Source of the DNA: Ampullaceana balthica
Lineage: Eukaryota > Mollusca > Gastropoda > Lymnaeidae
Assembly (NCBI GenBank): GCA_944989445.1
Contig: CALYLW010001014.1
Coordinates: 196,881-260,880 of the forward strand
DNA length: 64,000 bases
Reading direction: 5' to 3'
Below are positions 21,301 to 31,925 of the stretch, piece by piece. The notes under the pieces are model-generated. The model did no database searches. It was not told the DNA's origin and saw only the letters and a program-made list of their open reading frames with translations. The position numbers and the translations under genes were made by a program. Every line of letters starts with the position of its first letter. The first letter of the stretch is position 1.

Positions 21301-24300
21301 CATAAAAAGGCGTGAATTTTATGAACCGAAATAAGTACAGGTATATAGCCTATTTGTATGCAGCAACAAGGACATTAAAAAATTGGGATCATAAAAACAA
21401 TACTAAAATACAAAGTTTAAAAATTCACTTACAACTTTCTCTTCCTTGACACCATCAACAAAGAAATAGACGTAAGGCTCTTCATCAGTCTTTCCCTCTG
21501 GAGTTTCCCACCTAACCAAGGCAATGTTCCCATCAGGATTGCTGGATTCTCCTAAAATAAAATAATGTGTGTTATGATGGCACAAACAAGGCTAAGAATC
21601 AAGAATCAACTCATTGATATCAGTTAAAAGAACAAAAAAAGAACAAATCAATTGCTTATTTTACCTGTGAAAAATTCATAGTCCTTGAAGTTGGCAGCTA
21701 CATGCTTAAATGTTGCCTGTACTTCAAGTCGCCATTTTTCAATATCAACATCAGGGCAAATGCTCCTTTTGTACTCCTCCATCCTGAATTTTAAAAGAAG
21801 TAGTAATAAGCTCAGACAATAATTCCTAAAAAGAACTACTCTAGCTTAATATGAAATTAATTGCACATCTGCTAACATGCCAATAAAAAAAATAGACCCT
21901 AATTTGAAAATCAACATTCTTATTCGTATTTACCTTTTTACAAAATCCTTGAAATAGGCCATGTATTCTTTCTTTGTTCCAAATCCAGTTGGCATAAGCC
22001 TGTTGTCAAGTACTACATCAATACCTGAGACGGAAGTATCATCAGTACCTTCATTTTGCTCTTCTGCACTTGGGTTTGCACCAATTAAAGAATCATCAAC
22101 CTTGTCTGAACGAGTTACATACTGAAAGTAATATTTGGAATAATTAAACATTTTTAGTTCTGATATTTTTTAGTTAACATAACAAAATTAATATTGAAAA
22201 TAATTTTTTTTCTTTCTTCCTGAATGACTGATGCCAATGGTAAATATTTTCAATCTTATTTATGTAGGTAAAAGCAAAGAGAGCGGTTCGCTTTATTTAT
22301 GGTATTTTCGCTGTCAACACGTGACAAAAAAGGAGTGCATCTAAGAGAGAAATTAAACCACCCCGTAAAAACAAAAGTTTTTGACAATAAATCACTTATA
22401 TATGAGACATAACGAAAAGTATTGATTATGTTCAATATAACATGCACAGCGCGACAGACCCCTGTGACATCTCGAGGGCTGGAGTTAAACTCCAGTGACC
22501 TGTGGAGGTCAACTGTAGCAGACACTAGACATGCTACATAGAGATAAACTAAAAATTCATTAATTTAATTAGGGTACATTCGATCGATCTGAAATTTTGA
22601 TACAATGTATTGTTAGGTGACAAAAGTTTTTGTGCCAAATATCAGCTCGCTAGCAGCACGGGAAGTGGATCATCTTTTACTTTTGTTTTTCCGCAGGACT
22701 GACACCGACGACAAGACGTAGAAGTTAATATAAGGGATAGAAAAAATGGGGTTCTGTCAGGGAAAAACCATAAAAAATATTTTAATAATTTATGAATAAT
22801 TAAACAACCCCGTAAAAACAAAGGTTTTGACTATAAATCCCTTATATATTAGCCATAACTAAAATTATTGATTATGTTCAAATGTGACAAACATTTACAG
22901 ACTGACACCGAGTGATATCCCCTGGCTTTAAAACCGGGGGAAGGGACGGGAGGTGGACATCGACGGGTGGCGTCAACGCGTCAACTCAACTGGCACGTGA
23001 AAGAAAAACAATAACAAACAGTGAATTTGAATTACATGTTATATAGACAAACTAAAAATGCATTAATTTAATAACGGTACGTTCGATCGATCGATCTGAA
23101 ATTTTGATATGATGCATTGTTAGGTGACACGAGTCTATGTGCCAAATTTTAGCTCGATGGCATTACGGGAAGTGGGTCATTTTTTACGTTTGTTTTTTCG
23201 CCTGCCCGACGACGAACATCAGAGAGATGACAACATGATTTCGAAGTTAATATAAGGGATTTAAAAATGGGGTTCTGTCAGGCAGAAGAAAAAAAAGACA
23301 TCTTTGGCACACAGCATCCTTTTACTTTTTTTAAAACTTGTTTATAATAATAATAAATTGATGATTTATATAGCGCTGTATCCCAGTAAGGAACTGGGCT
23401 GACAGCGCTTTACATGAAAGAAATAACATACCTATAAGTATTAAATTAACTTTCATATCATAACAAAAATTACAGTACATTATACATAAGCTACGTTAAT
23501 CATTTACAAGAAATGTTTTTTCATTAATTTTGAAAAGATGTGTCTTGTGCAGTTTTGAAGCAAAACTCCGGAAGCAAACTTAACAAATATCTCAAGTTTT
23601 ATAATGATCGGATATATAAAATAATATTTATATGGTGTATAATTTTAGTTAGAGTATCAGTTGTAATGCTTGCCCTTGTTTCATTATAATTTGTCTTGAA
23701 ACATTTCTTCCACTCTGGCATTAAAAAGATAGGTATTGGCAAGATATTTAATACTTACAATAAAAGGGTGGTAAATAAAACTTTCGATTTCATAACTGAA
23801 AGTGAATTGTCGATTCTTTCAACAAAGTTTTACAAAGTAATTAGAAACAGTACCGGATGTAGAATTACTACTTTTACTTTACTCATACTCAGCAGTTTAA
23901 TTTTTATTGTTATCATTGAACCCACCACTTTCAATAGGTTTCTGGGTCTGGCACCAATTTCAAAGTTTTCGCCACTGGGTGATGGCCAAATAAATGAGTG
24001 TTTTCCCAAATATTTATACTGTTTCAAAAAAGAATGACATCATTTCTTTGTTTAGCTAGACTAGTCTTAGTACTAGTACATTACTAGTCATATCACTCTC
24101 AAGCTCAGTCACTGGAAAAGATCTTTCAGCAGGTTTCTTTTTTCCATATTTTTTATTAGGCTGGTAAAAGGAATAATGTAAGATCGGATGGCCAACAAAG
24201 AAAGATTTGGAGATGGTGGTTCGCTTGGATAACGGAAGTGCAGGAAAAAACCCAAGGAAGTGGCATTAAAAATCCATATAATCACTTCCTGTCAGTACAA

Positions 24301-27300
24301 TCACACTCAACTTTTATTATTATTATTTTTTGTCACTTTCAGATTTTTTTAATGTGAAAAATTTTATTGGTAGAAAAATCGGAATGGTTGGCAGGCCTGT
24401 TATTACCACCAGTAACTATTTTTATCTGTTCAGTAAATGATGGTGAAAGTCACAGCGCCATAGATAAAACTAAAATTTTATAAAAAATCTCACCCTTCCT
24501 TTAATCCTATATAAGCCTCCTGTAACTTCAACAGGATAAGTATCAGTAAAAAGTTCATCACCTGTAACACAAAAACGAGTAGTATGAAATGGGGGGACTG
24601 CCTATTATTAAATCTTTAATAGAGAAAAAAAAATTTCATGAATATTCTTGCTTTCTTTTTCCTATATTTTTAAATAAAATACTCATTAAAGAAAACTTTT
24701 AGCTTAACATACTGTTGATTTCCTTTCCTATTTAAATTTTATATTGACTGGACACAAAATGGCCAAATAGCATAAGCTGAACATTCCTAGTTCTTTTCTA
24801 GCTCCTTTCTTTTCTACTTTCCACTTGTAATGTAGGTACTTAGGTATGCCAAGGGCGACTACTACGTTTTTTGTATGGGAAATTAAATTCGGCGCAGGAA
24901 GATCCAAGTTTTTAATTTTCCGAGGGGGTGTAAAACTATTAATAAATAGGTACTTTCTAAACGTATTTGAGTTCCTTTTCCGGTCTAAAGCTTTGCAAGA
25001 CATATTGGCCTACATTTTAATAGGTTTCTTTTGTATTTTCAATTGACCAGCATTTTGGAATAAAAAGGTCAATATACTGCATCTTTGACTCAAATTTTTT
25101 TGTTGAAATCTAAATTCACCATCTACCATATTAAATCGCCATCAGCACCATCTATTGATATATGTCTGTGCCAATTTTCATTGACCTAGGAAGTATCAGC
25201 CTGATCAGCCATTAATTTTTTCATTTTGATAGACATGACCCTTCTTTACATAAGTGAAACCGCCACTTTTTTAATGGCGGAAGTACCCGATGCTTATAAA
25301 ATATTAAATTATTTAGCCTATTTACATTAAAATATTTAATATTTGAACTTTAAAGATGATCTAATATGGACTTAGTTCAATAATATAATTAATTTAGACG
25401 GCTAAACCCTGCAGAGTTGATATTATGAAATTTCATAATGTACCGTGTGCAGACTAGTTGTCCTTGGCAACCATTACTATTCACTCAACCTCATTTTGAC
25501 TCCTACTACCACAATGTCTTTAATACATTCATTGGTTGTGGCTGTGTGCAAAAACCTTTTAACCATTGGTCAGGGTTGAATTAATTATAAGGTTGTTAAG
25601 ACCGCTCGTTTTTGAGGACCGGTTAACCGCTCCGCATTTATACAATTTATACTATGTTTAGTGAACCAACAAGAGAATGGATCAAATTTTCCCATCGCGT
25701 CGTCGTTTGATTTGACATCAAAGAGCCTGTGATGTACCGACTCTAGTGTTGCTGTCAAAATAGCGAATTCAAAATTCCGAACAAAACTGTAATGATATTC
25801 AATTTTTATGTACAGTCGAAACCGCTTAAGTCGACGGCGTTGGGGTATGCAAAATGGCATCGAGATAACCGATGATCGAGTTAAAACGAAAACCAATATG
25901 GCGGCAAAATATTAACATGCGCTTGAAATTTCTTTATATACGTGTTTTGCGTTAATTAGTGATGGGAGGATTAATCAGAATCGTATCGGAATATCGGGAC
26001 CCTATTTCTTCACTCTTACTCTTTCTTAAGGTTGTTAAGACCGTTCGTTTTTAATTACCGTTTAAGTTTAAATATAACGCCGTTTTGCGGTGATTCCCAG
26101 ATTGAGCGATACTGTGCCTACGAGGCCACTTGCTTGATTTTCCTTACAAGCTACACAAATAAGTAACCTACACATCCCCTAATTGTCCCCTAACCATTCT
26201 CTTCCTAATCATCATCTTTGGGTCCGTCCCCTCAGCTTACAATGGACTTAGAATGGTCTATCATGACCTATATATGACTCATGACAAAGCGAACTCTTCT
26301 ATATAAACGTAAACAAATAAATTAGGTACTCCTTTTGAACCTTCAACTTTGACATATTTTAATTAATTATAACCAATAGTTAAATGGCTTTTGCACACGG
26401 CCACTTCTTATGAATGAAACAATAAGAACAAAGCAGTAGTACAGTACATGTAATAGTCAAAATGAGGTTGAAGGATGAATGGTTGCCAATGACAACAAGT
26501 GTGTACACGGTACATTTTATTTTTCCATACGATCCCCTCAGCTTACAATAGACTTAGAATTTCTTCGGTAACTTGATGCTAATAGGACTAACCAACAACA
26601 ATGGTGTGGGAGAGTGGGGGTGGGTAAACTGTCTGTAGTCTGTTATATTATATATTTTAAAATCTGGGGAGCCTTGTTTACAGTAAGCACCCTATGATTT
26701 TTCGTCCCATCACTAGCGTTAATAAATGAGAATGTACATGAACATGATTTTCGAGTTGTTTTTTTACACAAAGGCATTGCCGTTAGTTGTTTATCATGAC
26801 CTATATATGACTCATAACAAAGTGAACTCTTCTCTATAAAAGTGTACAAAAATAAATTAGGAACTCCTTTTGAACCTTCAATTTTGATACATTTTAATTA
26901 ATTCTAACCAATAGTTAAATGGCTTTTGAACAAGGCCACTTCTTATGAATGAAACAATGAAACAAAGCAGTAGTACAGTACATGTAATAGTCAAAATGAG
27001 GTTGAAGGATGAATGGTTGCCAATGACAACAAGTCTGCACACGGTACATTTTGTTATTCCATACGCATCGAAATTTTTTAGACATGCGATTCTGCGTGCA
27101 TCTTTGCTATTGGAGCAATTACGTAATACTCGGCATCACTTACGCGGCCGATTGCCGAGTATCTCAGAGTATACAAAAATCTACCGATGCCGAGTAGCCG
27201 AACCGATCGGTTCAGCCCTATCGATAAGAACATTTTCATAAGCTGGCGATTTAAGTTAGTAACAGTAACACAGCGCTGTGAGCAAGCGGGCTGTGACGTC

Positions 27301-30300
27301 ACCAGCGAGGCAGAAATTGTATGCCTTGGTTATAAAAAAATTGAGTCAAAATGAGGTTGAAGGATGAATTGTTGCCAATGACAACAAGTCTGCACACGGT
27401 ACATTTTGTTATTCCATACGCAACTAAATGTTTTAGACATGCGATTCTGCGTGCATCTTTGCTATTGGAGCAGTTACGTAACACTCGGCATCACTTTACG
27501 CGGCCGATTGCCGAGTTACTCAGAGTATAAAAAAATCGGCCGATGCCGAACCGATCGGTTCAGCCCTATATATAAGAACATTTTCAAAAGCTGGCGATTT
27601 AAGTTAGTAACACAGCGCTGTGAGCAAGCGGGCTGTGACGTCACCAGCGAGGCAGAAATTTTATGCCTTCACTTGGTTATAAAAAAATCACATCTAACAT
27701 TTTCAAAAGCTCGCGATTGGTCATGGGGATCGAGATAACCAACATTAAGTGGCAAATTTGACTTTTTTTGTGCTCGTGTTATGAGGTTTCGGCGACTTTA
27801 AAAAATCGAATTAAACGACGAAAAAATGCTAAGACAAAGAGAGAATTTGGCGGTTCCAATAAAAAACGTCGACATAATAGGGTGGTCGAGCTAACCGAGC
27901 TCGAGGTAAGTGGGTTCGACTGTAATAATAGTATTAAAACTACATATCAATTGTTGTCAAGTCAATTTGTTTTTGCGGACCGGTTAATAATTTTTTTAAA
28001 AAGCCCTTTTTACTGTCTGGTCCCTATTTTCCCTTAATTTTTTTTTAGAACCAACATGGGAAGGCTGAAGGCATCAAATATTCGCCTCGCCAGTTCTGCT
28101 GGTGACGTTACAGCCCGCTTGCTCAGAGCTGTTACGTCTGGTACTATGCTTCGGTAACTAAGCTAATACATTTTTTAAATTAAAAATCGGTCACTAGCGA
28201 ACTCCACAAACAGTGATGACGTGTATTTTTATATTTATAGACCAGAATATTATTATTATTAAGAAAACGCTTTGATTTTGATGTCACGGTCGCTCGCGTG
28301 TTGGCTTTGGTATTCTGCCGTAACACAACAAAAAATTAACTCCGGGTAATAAGTAGGGGTCTACCGATATGCCTTTTTGCCGATATTGCCGATATTTTTT
28401 TTGCCGATATGAGTATTTGTTAGGACAAAAACCAGCGGTAATATTTGATGACGTCATTCTTAAATTTATCACTCGTAATTATTTATCTTTTATATTAGGG
28501 GACTACCGATATGCATTTTTGCCGATATTACCGATATTTTTTTCCGATATGAGTGCCGATAAGAGTATTTGTTAAGACAAAAATAACAGCTGTCATATTT
28601 GATGACGTCATTCTTAAATTTATCACTCGTAATTATTTATATTTTATAATTAAAGGGTCCGCCAATATCCAGTTATGCCGACATTACCGATTTTTTAAAA
28701 CCCGAAACGAAGTTTCCGATGTGTTTACAAGTTCCAGATCATGACCTACATAGGACTCATAACAAAACGAACCGTCCTTAATTTATAAAGATGTACAAGC
28801 AAAATTACGAAGTTCTTTTGAAACTTTAACCTTGACTCATAATTATTAATTCTAACCAATAGTTTAATGGCTTTTGCACACGGCCACCTTTTATGAATGA
28901 AACAATGAGATCTAATAGTAATAGAGTGAAAATGAGGTTGAAGGTTGAATGGTTGCTAATGACAACAAGTCTTCACACCGTACATTTTGTTATTCCATAC
29001 GAAACTAAATGTTTTAGACATCTGCGATTATGTGTGCATCTTTGCTATTAGAGCAATTACGTGAACATAATGTTTACATGTTATACATTTATTAGAGATA
29101 TTACGGTATACTTGGCATCGGCACTATTTACACAGTGTTTCTGAGTATACGAAAATCGGCTGATACCTAAACAATATCAAAGCACATGGCAAACTGTATC
29201 GTGGTTGCACATTTTAATACTAGGACTCTTTTGACTATTTCAATACCGGTATCTGGGTCGATATATTAATTTGTCGAGATATTGTAAATCTAAATGATAG
29301 TTTTTTTTGTTTCCGTTTTTTTGTTGGGTCAAAATGTCACTTTTTATGAAATATCGGTGACGTCAATATCGTGACCTTTACATGCTACCGATACCGATAT
29401 TGCCGATATCCAGATATCGGCTAGCCGATATATCGGTATACCCCTAGTAATAAGCTAATATTCCGACTAAGTCCTGATAAAACGGAGTAAACAGTGATAA
29501 TAAGATGGAATTTATTTAAATACCATATGTTTCACTCGTCAACTTGCCAGAAGTATTGAATTGCACCGCGCACACGACGATCCCCCCCCCCACCCAATGG
29601 GGTGGGGTTTAGGTGGGGTTGAGCTACACTCGCCATTTCCCAAGGCATGCTCTGACTCAATTTAAAAAGAAAAATTTTCCTTCCCCCAACCCGCTGTAGA
29701 TGTATAACAGTGGGGGAGGGGAGGGAAGGTGTCTCTTCTTGCGGTCTTGTATTGGTATGTCAAAGCAAGAGGCTTCCTTTTATATAAACATCCAAGACCT
29801 GTCAAGCCTTCTAGCCTCCCCCCCCCACCATCCTCATTATCCCTAACTAGGAAACTCCGTAACTTGTCCCCCCCCCGTCCCGTCCCTTTGAGTTCACTTA
29901 GAGCGGTCCGACAGTAGTCACGGTTAAAGGTCACATCAAGCTCTCGTACAATGCCTCCACAACTAAGCAAATTAAAAAATAAAATTTAAAAAAAGCATTC
30001 CTTAGCCGTAGGCGAAGTAGACTAATAGTGATGACGTGTATATTATTTAGATACCGGAATAGGGAGAAAGCGATTTGAAGTCACCGTCGCTCAACACAAA
30101 AACGAACTTCAGGGTAAAAATCTTTTACGGGCTTATTGAAGTTGCGGGGGCTTATTGAAGTTGCGGGGGCTTATTGAAGTTGCGGTTAACCGATCCTGAT
30201 TAAATAGGACCGGTCCTGATCTGAGGACCGGTTAACCGATTAACAACCTTAATTAATTAGTCATGAGCCAAAGTTGAAGGTTCAAAATGATATCCTAATA

Positions 30301-31737
30301 TTATTTCTACATTTATATAGAGGCAGAGGACAGTTCACTTTGACATATGTAGGTTATGAGAGTTGTGTGAATTGAAACTTGTAAACACAACAGAAACTTC
30401 GTTTAAATTAAGATAAATTTTACTGTTATACAAAGTTAAATGATTTATTAATAAAGAATATTTTAAAAACAAAATAAAGAACTAATAATTTTAATTATAC
30501 CATTGATACTGAAAATAAAATCATTATTAAAACAAGAGATAAAGTGTGTGACACGAACAGCAGAATTGAGGGCACAAAATGTGGGAATAAAATGCATTGG
30601 GGATTGGGACAATTTGAACCACACTTTAAAAATTCATAACTTTAAAACTATAAGTCCTAAAATTATAATTTTGGTGTTAAAATTTACTTTAAAATACGCT
30701 CTATTTAACTATGCTATTGGTTATTTTTATTTTTAAAGTTTTTTTTTACCAAAGTGCCTATGTAGGCTGTTTTCAATTTTGGTTCAATATTGTTGGCGTC
30801 TATGTCCACTTCTTATGTAACCAAATCCAAATGGTACATTTTAAAATAATTAAGAACTGTCAACTTATCAACAGGAAGCAGACTAAAATTAAATTGCAGA
30901 ATACTTCTGACTCCCTTATTTCAGCGCATTTTATATTTCAAGCCATCAAAATAACATTTTTTCAAACTAACTACTTAGGGTACTTCATTAATTATTGTTA
31001 TGAAATCTATTTTAAAATTTAATTTAAAAAAAATTTTTAAATAAAATTACCTACTATTTTACGATTTGTACGAAACAAAAATGTATTTCACTATCTTTTG
31101 TGACTAACGGCGCCATTGTTGTTGGAAGTCTGCTTTTAAAAACCGTTTACTTTTTCTAAGTTAAAAACCCCTTTAAACTTAAACTATTAAAAAAACATGA
31201 AAAACTAATTGTAAAGCATTAAATACTTTTTTTATCTCTGATTTAAGTGTTTAAATTAGTAAAAGTAAGTTATTTAATTTATTTTGTTCTAAAAAAATTT
31301 AAAATGCACTGAAATAAGGGATTACCCTGATTACTGATACTAATAATACTGAGTAGGCCTACTGAGTCTTACTCTTACTAATACTAAATACTACTAATAC
31401 AAATTACGTCTTAATCATAATCTTTTATCTTTCTTATGCTTGAACTGAAAACTTAACTCCGTAGTTTTAACGAACTCTGAAAGTAAGGATTTCTTTGTAG
31501 CCTTATATACATTAAAAGTTACAAGATACGATGTTCTGACTTCGTTTATGGTCTTTAAAAAGTTAATATACGGAAATAACTTAACAGTCGCAGAATATGG
31601 ACCAAGGGTTGTATACAAAAGACTAGCCTATAGATATTAATAAATAAATGTAAATGTTTCATTTTGCATTATTTTTTGTAATATTAAACATAACAATGTC
31701 TTGTTTTACCTGTAACGCAGCATTTGTAGACCTTCAT
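18388..31737 (-). CDS. TPT1: TPT1, translationally controlled tumour protein (TCTP)
   Basis: TCTP is an abundant, conserved cytosolic protein linked to growth control, Ca2+ and tubulin binding and cell survival (family knowledge). Six exons on the minus strand join in one frame: 31737-31710, 24561-24494, 22121-21934, 21783-21665, 21551-21433 and 18390-18388. The total is 525 nt, 174 residues (human 172). Visible features are MKVYKCCVTGDELFTDTYPV at the N-terminus, the TCTP signature VDDSLIGANPSAEE (about residues 39-52), an acidic flexible loop, a helical hairpin (MAYFKDFVKRMEEYKRS), and the second signature region FFTGESSNPDGNIALVRW (about 132-149). The C-terminus is VKEEKV rather than the usual ending in Cys. 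All introns have GT-AG borders. Introns 1 and 5 carry hAT elements. No defects seen. Confidence 0.95.
18897..18925 (+). ncRNA. Hammerhead-like core in a retroelement tail
   Basis: TTGATGAG, a stem GGC-ATTA-GCC and CGAAACGTC follow the order of a hammerhead ribozyme core (CUGAUGA, stem II, GAAA). The first core C is T here, which should impair cleavage. The context (AATAAAGCTTTCAC after it) resembles tails of Penelope-like retroelements, which are known to carry hammerheads. It is antisense within TPT1 intron 5. Confidence 0.4.
19601..19786. mobile_element. hAT MITE family H2, copy 1
   Basis: Inverted ends CAGTGCTTCTCAAAC and TTTGAGAAGCACTG, flanked by CCTTAGGT (19593-19600) and CCTTAGGC (19787-19794). 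The interior is rich in GGACCGG/CCGGTCC. A sister copy in the opposite orientation is at 32657. Confidence 0.9.
19988..21163. mobile_element. hAT element family H3, copy 1, with amplified left end
   Basis: Ends TAGGGGTCTACCGATATGC and ATATCGGTAGACCCCTA; flanked by CTAAACAA (19980-19987) and CTAAATAA (21164-21171). The left-terminal segment of about 150 bp, each starting GGGG(T/A)CTAC and carrying GATGACGT and ATTTATCACTC, recurs near 19989, 20138, 20291 and 20440. No transposase. It lies in TPT1 intron 5. Confidence 0.88.
21433..21551 (-). CDS. TPT1: TPT1 coding exon 5
   Basis: Acceptor TTATTTTAG, donor GTAAGT. Encodes GESSNPDGNIALVRWETPEG to VKEEKV. Reading on past the donor would add an unrelated tail, but the consensus donor and the next acceptor argue for splicing. 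Confidence 0.93.
21665..21783 (-). CDS. TPT1: TPT1 coding exon 4
   Basis: Acceptor AAAATTCAG, donor GTAAAA. Encodes MEEYKRSICPDVDIEKWRLE and VAANFKDYEFFT; phase 2 in, phase 1 out. Confidence 0.95.
21934..22121 (-). CDS. TPT1: TPT1 coding exon 3
   Basis: Acceptor TTACTTTCAG, donor GTAAAT. Encodes YVTRSDKVDDSLIGANPSAE, the variable acidic loop, and the start of the helical hairpin (KKEYMAYFKDFVK); ends in phase 2. Confidence 0.95.
22355..22763 (-). repeat. R1-family repeat, first of a tandem pair
   Basis: Starts AAACCACCCCGTAAAAACAA and ends ATAAGGGATAGAAAAAATGG, reverse to the copy at 11021. The core TTAATTAGGGTACATTCGAT and AAATTTTGATACAATG is present. It lies in TPT1 intron 2. Confidence 0.75.
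22802..23283 (-). repeat. R1-family repeat, second of a tandem pair
   Basis: Starts AAACAACCCCGTAAAAACAA and ends ATAAGGGATTTAAAAATGGG then GTTCTGTCAGG, the same end as the preceding copy about 40 bp away. Same orientation, so the two form a direct tandem pair. Confidence 0.78.
23284..24493. other. Rest of TPT1 intron 2
   Basis: Contains ATTTATATAGCGCTG then CAGCGCTTTACATG at 23364-23415, a dispersed-repeat-like motif, and an open frame of 113 codons at 23696-24037 with one hydrophobic stretch. I do not recognise it and see no splice context; probably chance or mobile DNA. Confidence 0.4.
24494..24561 (-). CDS. TPT1: TPT1 coding exon 2
   Basis: Acceptor GTGTTACAG, donor GTGAGA. Encodes DELFTDTYPVEVTGGLYRIK and GR, residues 10-32; ends in phase 0. 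Confidence 0.94.
24562..25579. other. TPT1 intron 1, 3' portion
   Basis: AT-rich, with no recognised exon or transposon terminus. GACAACAAGT/GGTACATT-like phrases near 25440-25480 are shared (inverted) with the hAT elements further on. Confidence 0.4.
25813..27922. mobile_element. pogo/Tigger-like element nested in the outer hAT
   Basis: Left end CAGTCGAAACCGCTTAAGTC, right end GGTAAGTGGGTTCGACTG, bordered by TA (25811-25812 and 27923-27924). Subterminal repeats ATCGAGATAACC occur on both sides (25859 and 27729). It is itself interrupted by a hAT element at 25957. Confidence 0.75.
25957..26715. mobile_element. hAT element nested in the pogo-like element
   Basis: Ends TAGTGATGGGA and TCCCATCACTA, flanked by an exact GCGTTAAT (25949-25956 and 26716-26723). 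The interior includes a second AAGGTTGTTAAGACCG at 26029 and a segment with ATGGCTTTTGCACACGGCC that also occurs in family H3. Confidence 0.85.
28354..29446. mobile_element. hAT element family H3, copy 2
   Basis: Ends TAGGGGTCTACCGATATGCC and ATATATCGGTATACCCCTA, flanked by an exact GTAATAAG (28346-28353 and 29447-29454). The left-terminal segment occurs twice (28355 and 28499). The rest closely follows the copy at 19988. Confidence 0.9.
30260..31709. other. TPT1 intron 1, 5' portion
   Basis: Very AT-rich, with no transposon end recognised. A minus-strand ATG in good context (ACAATGGCGCCG, 31114) opens only 20 codons; I do not call a gene. Confidence 0.4.
31710..31737 (-). CDS. TPT1: TPT1 coding exon 1
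   Basis: ATG at 31737-31735; ATGAAGGTCTACAAATGC and on (MKVYKCCVTG). Donor GTAAAA after phase 1. The peptide and phase match TCTP and exon 2 exactly, which fixes this distant short exon. Confidence 0.88.
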
Positions 31738-31925
31738 TTTAGTTGATGTTTCAAGATTTAACTCAAGACAATTTAGTCCGAGTCTTCTATTTTTTGGGGG
31801 AGAATAGAAAAGGAAGCGGAAATGAGCGAATTTGTAAATAAAAAGAAAAATATAAAGTACAGAATAAATGTAAAGAAACAAACTTTGATGCTTGCAACAG
31901 TAAACATATTTGTCAGTTGTATATA
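31738..31925 (-). promoter_or_regulatory. TPT1: TPT1 5'UTR and promoter with TOP-like tract
   Basis: Upstream of the ATG on the minus strand is a pyrimidine run CTTCCTTTTCTATTCTCCCC at about 31817-31798. TCTP mRNAs are classic 5'TOP messages controlled by mTOR, so a start at this run is plausible. TTTATATTTTTC about 35-50 bp further upstream could act as a TATA element. A transposon end lies only about 110 bp beyond the run. Confidence 0.45.

Larger units (their letters stand above)
25588..30251. mobile_element. Outer hAT element of a four-element nest
   Basis: Left end TAAGGTTGTTAAGACCG, right end CCGATTAACAACCTTA, each with a nearby GGACCGGTTAACCG. Flanked by an exact 8-bp ATTAATTA (25580-25587 and 30252-30259). 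The span is 4664 bp but includes a pogo-like element and two other hAT elements. A threefold GGGCTTATTGAAGTTGCGG repeat lies at 30129-30183. No intact transposase. Confidence 0.82.

Noticed and set aside
21403..21432. TPT1 protein ending SEFLNFVF by reading past exon 5
   Set aside because: A consensus donor GTAAGT follows the Val codon, and a strong downstream acceptor supplies an in-frame stop; the extra residues do not fit the family.
31056..31125. Minus-strand ATG in good context as a first exon of another gene
   Set aside because: Only 20 codons before a stop, no fitting next exon, and it lies within TPT1 intron 1.
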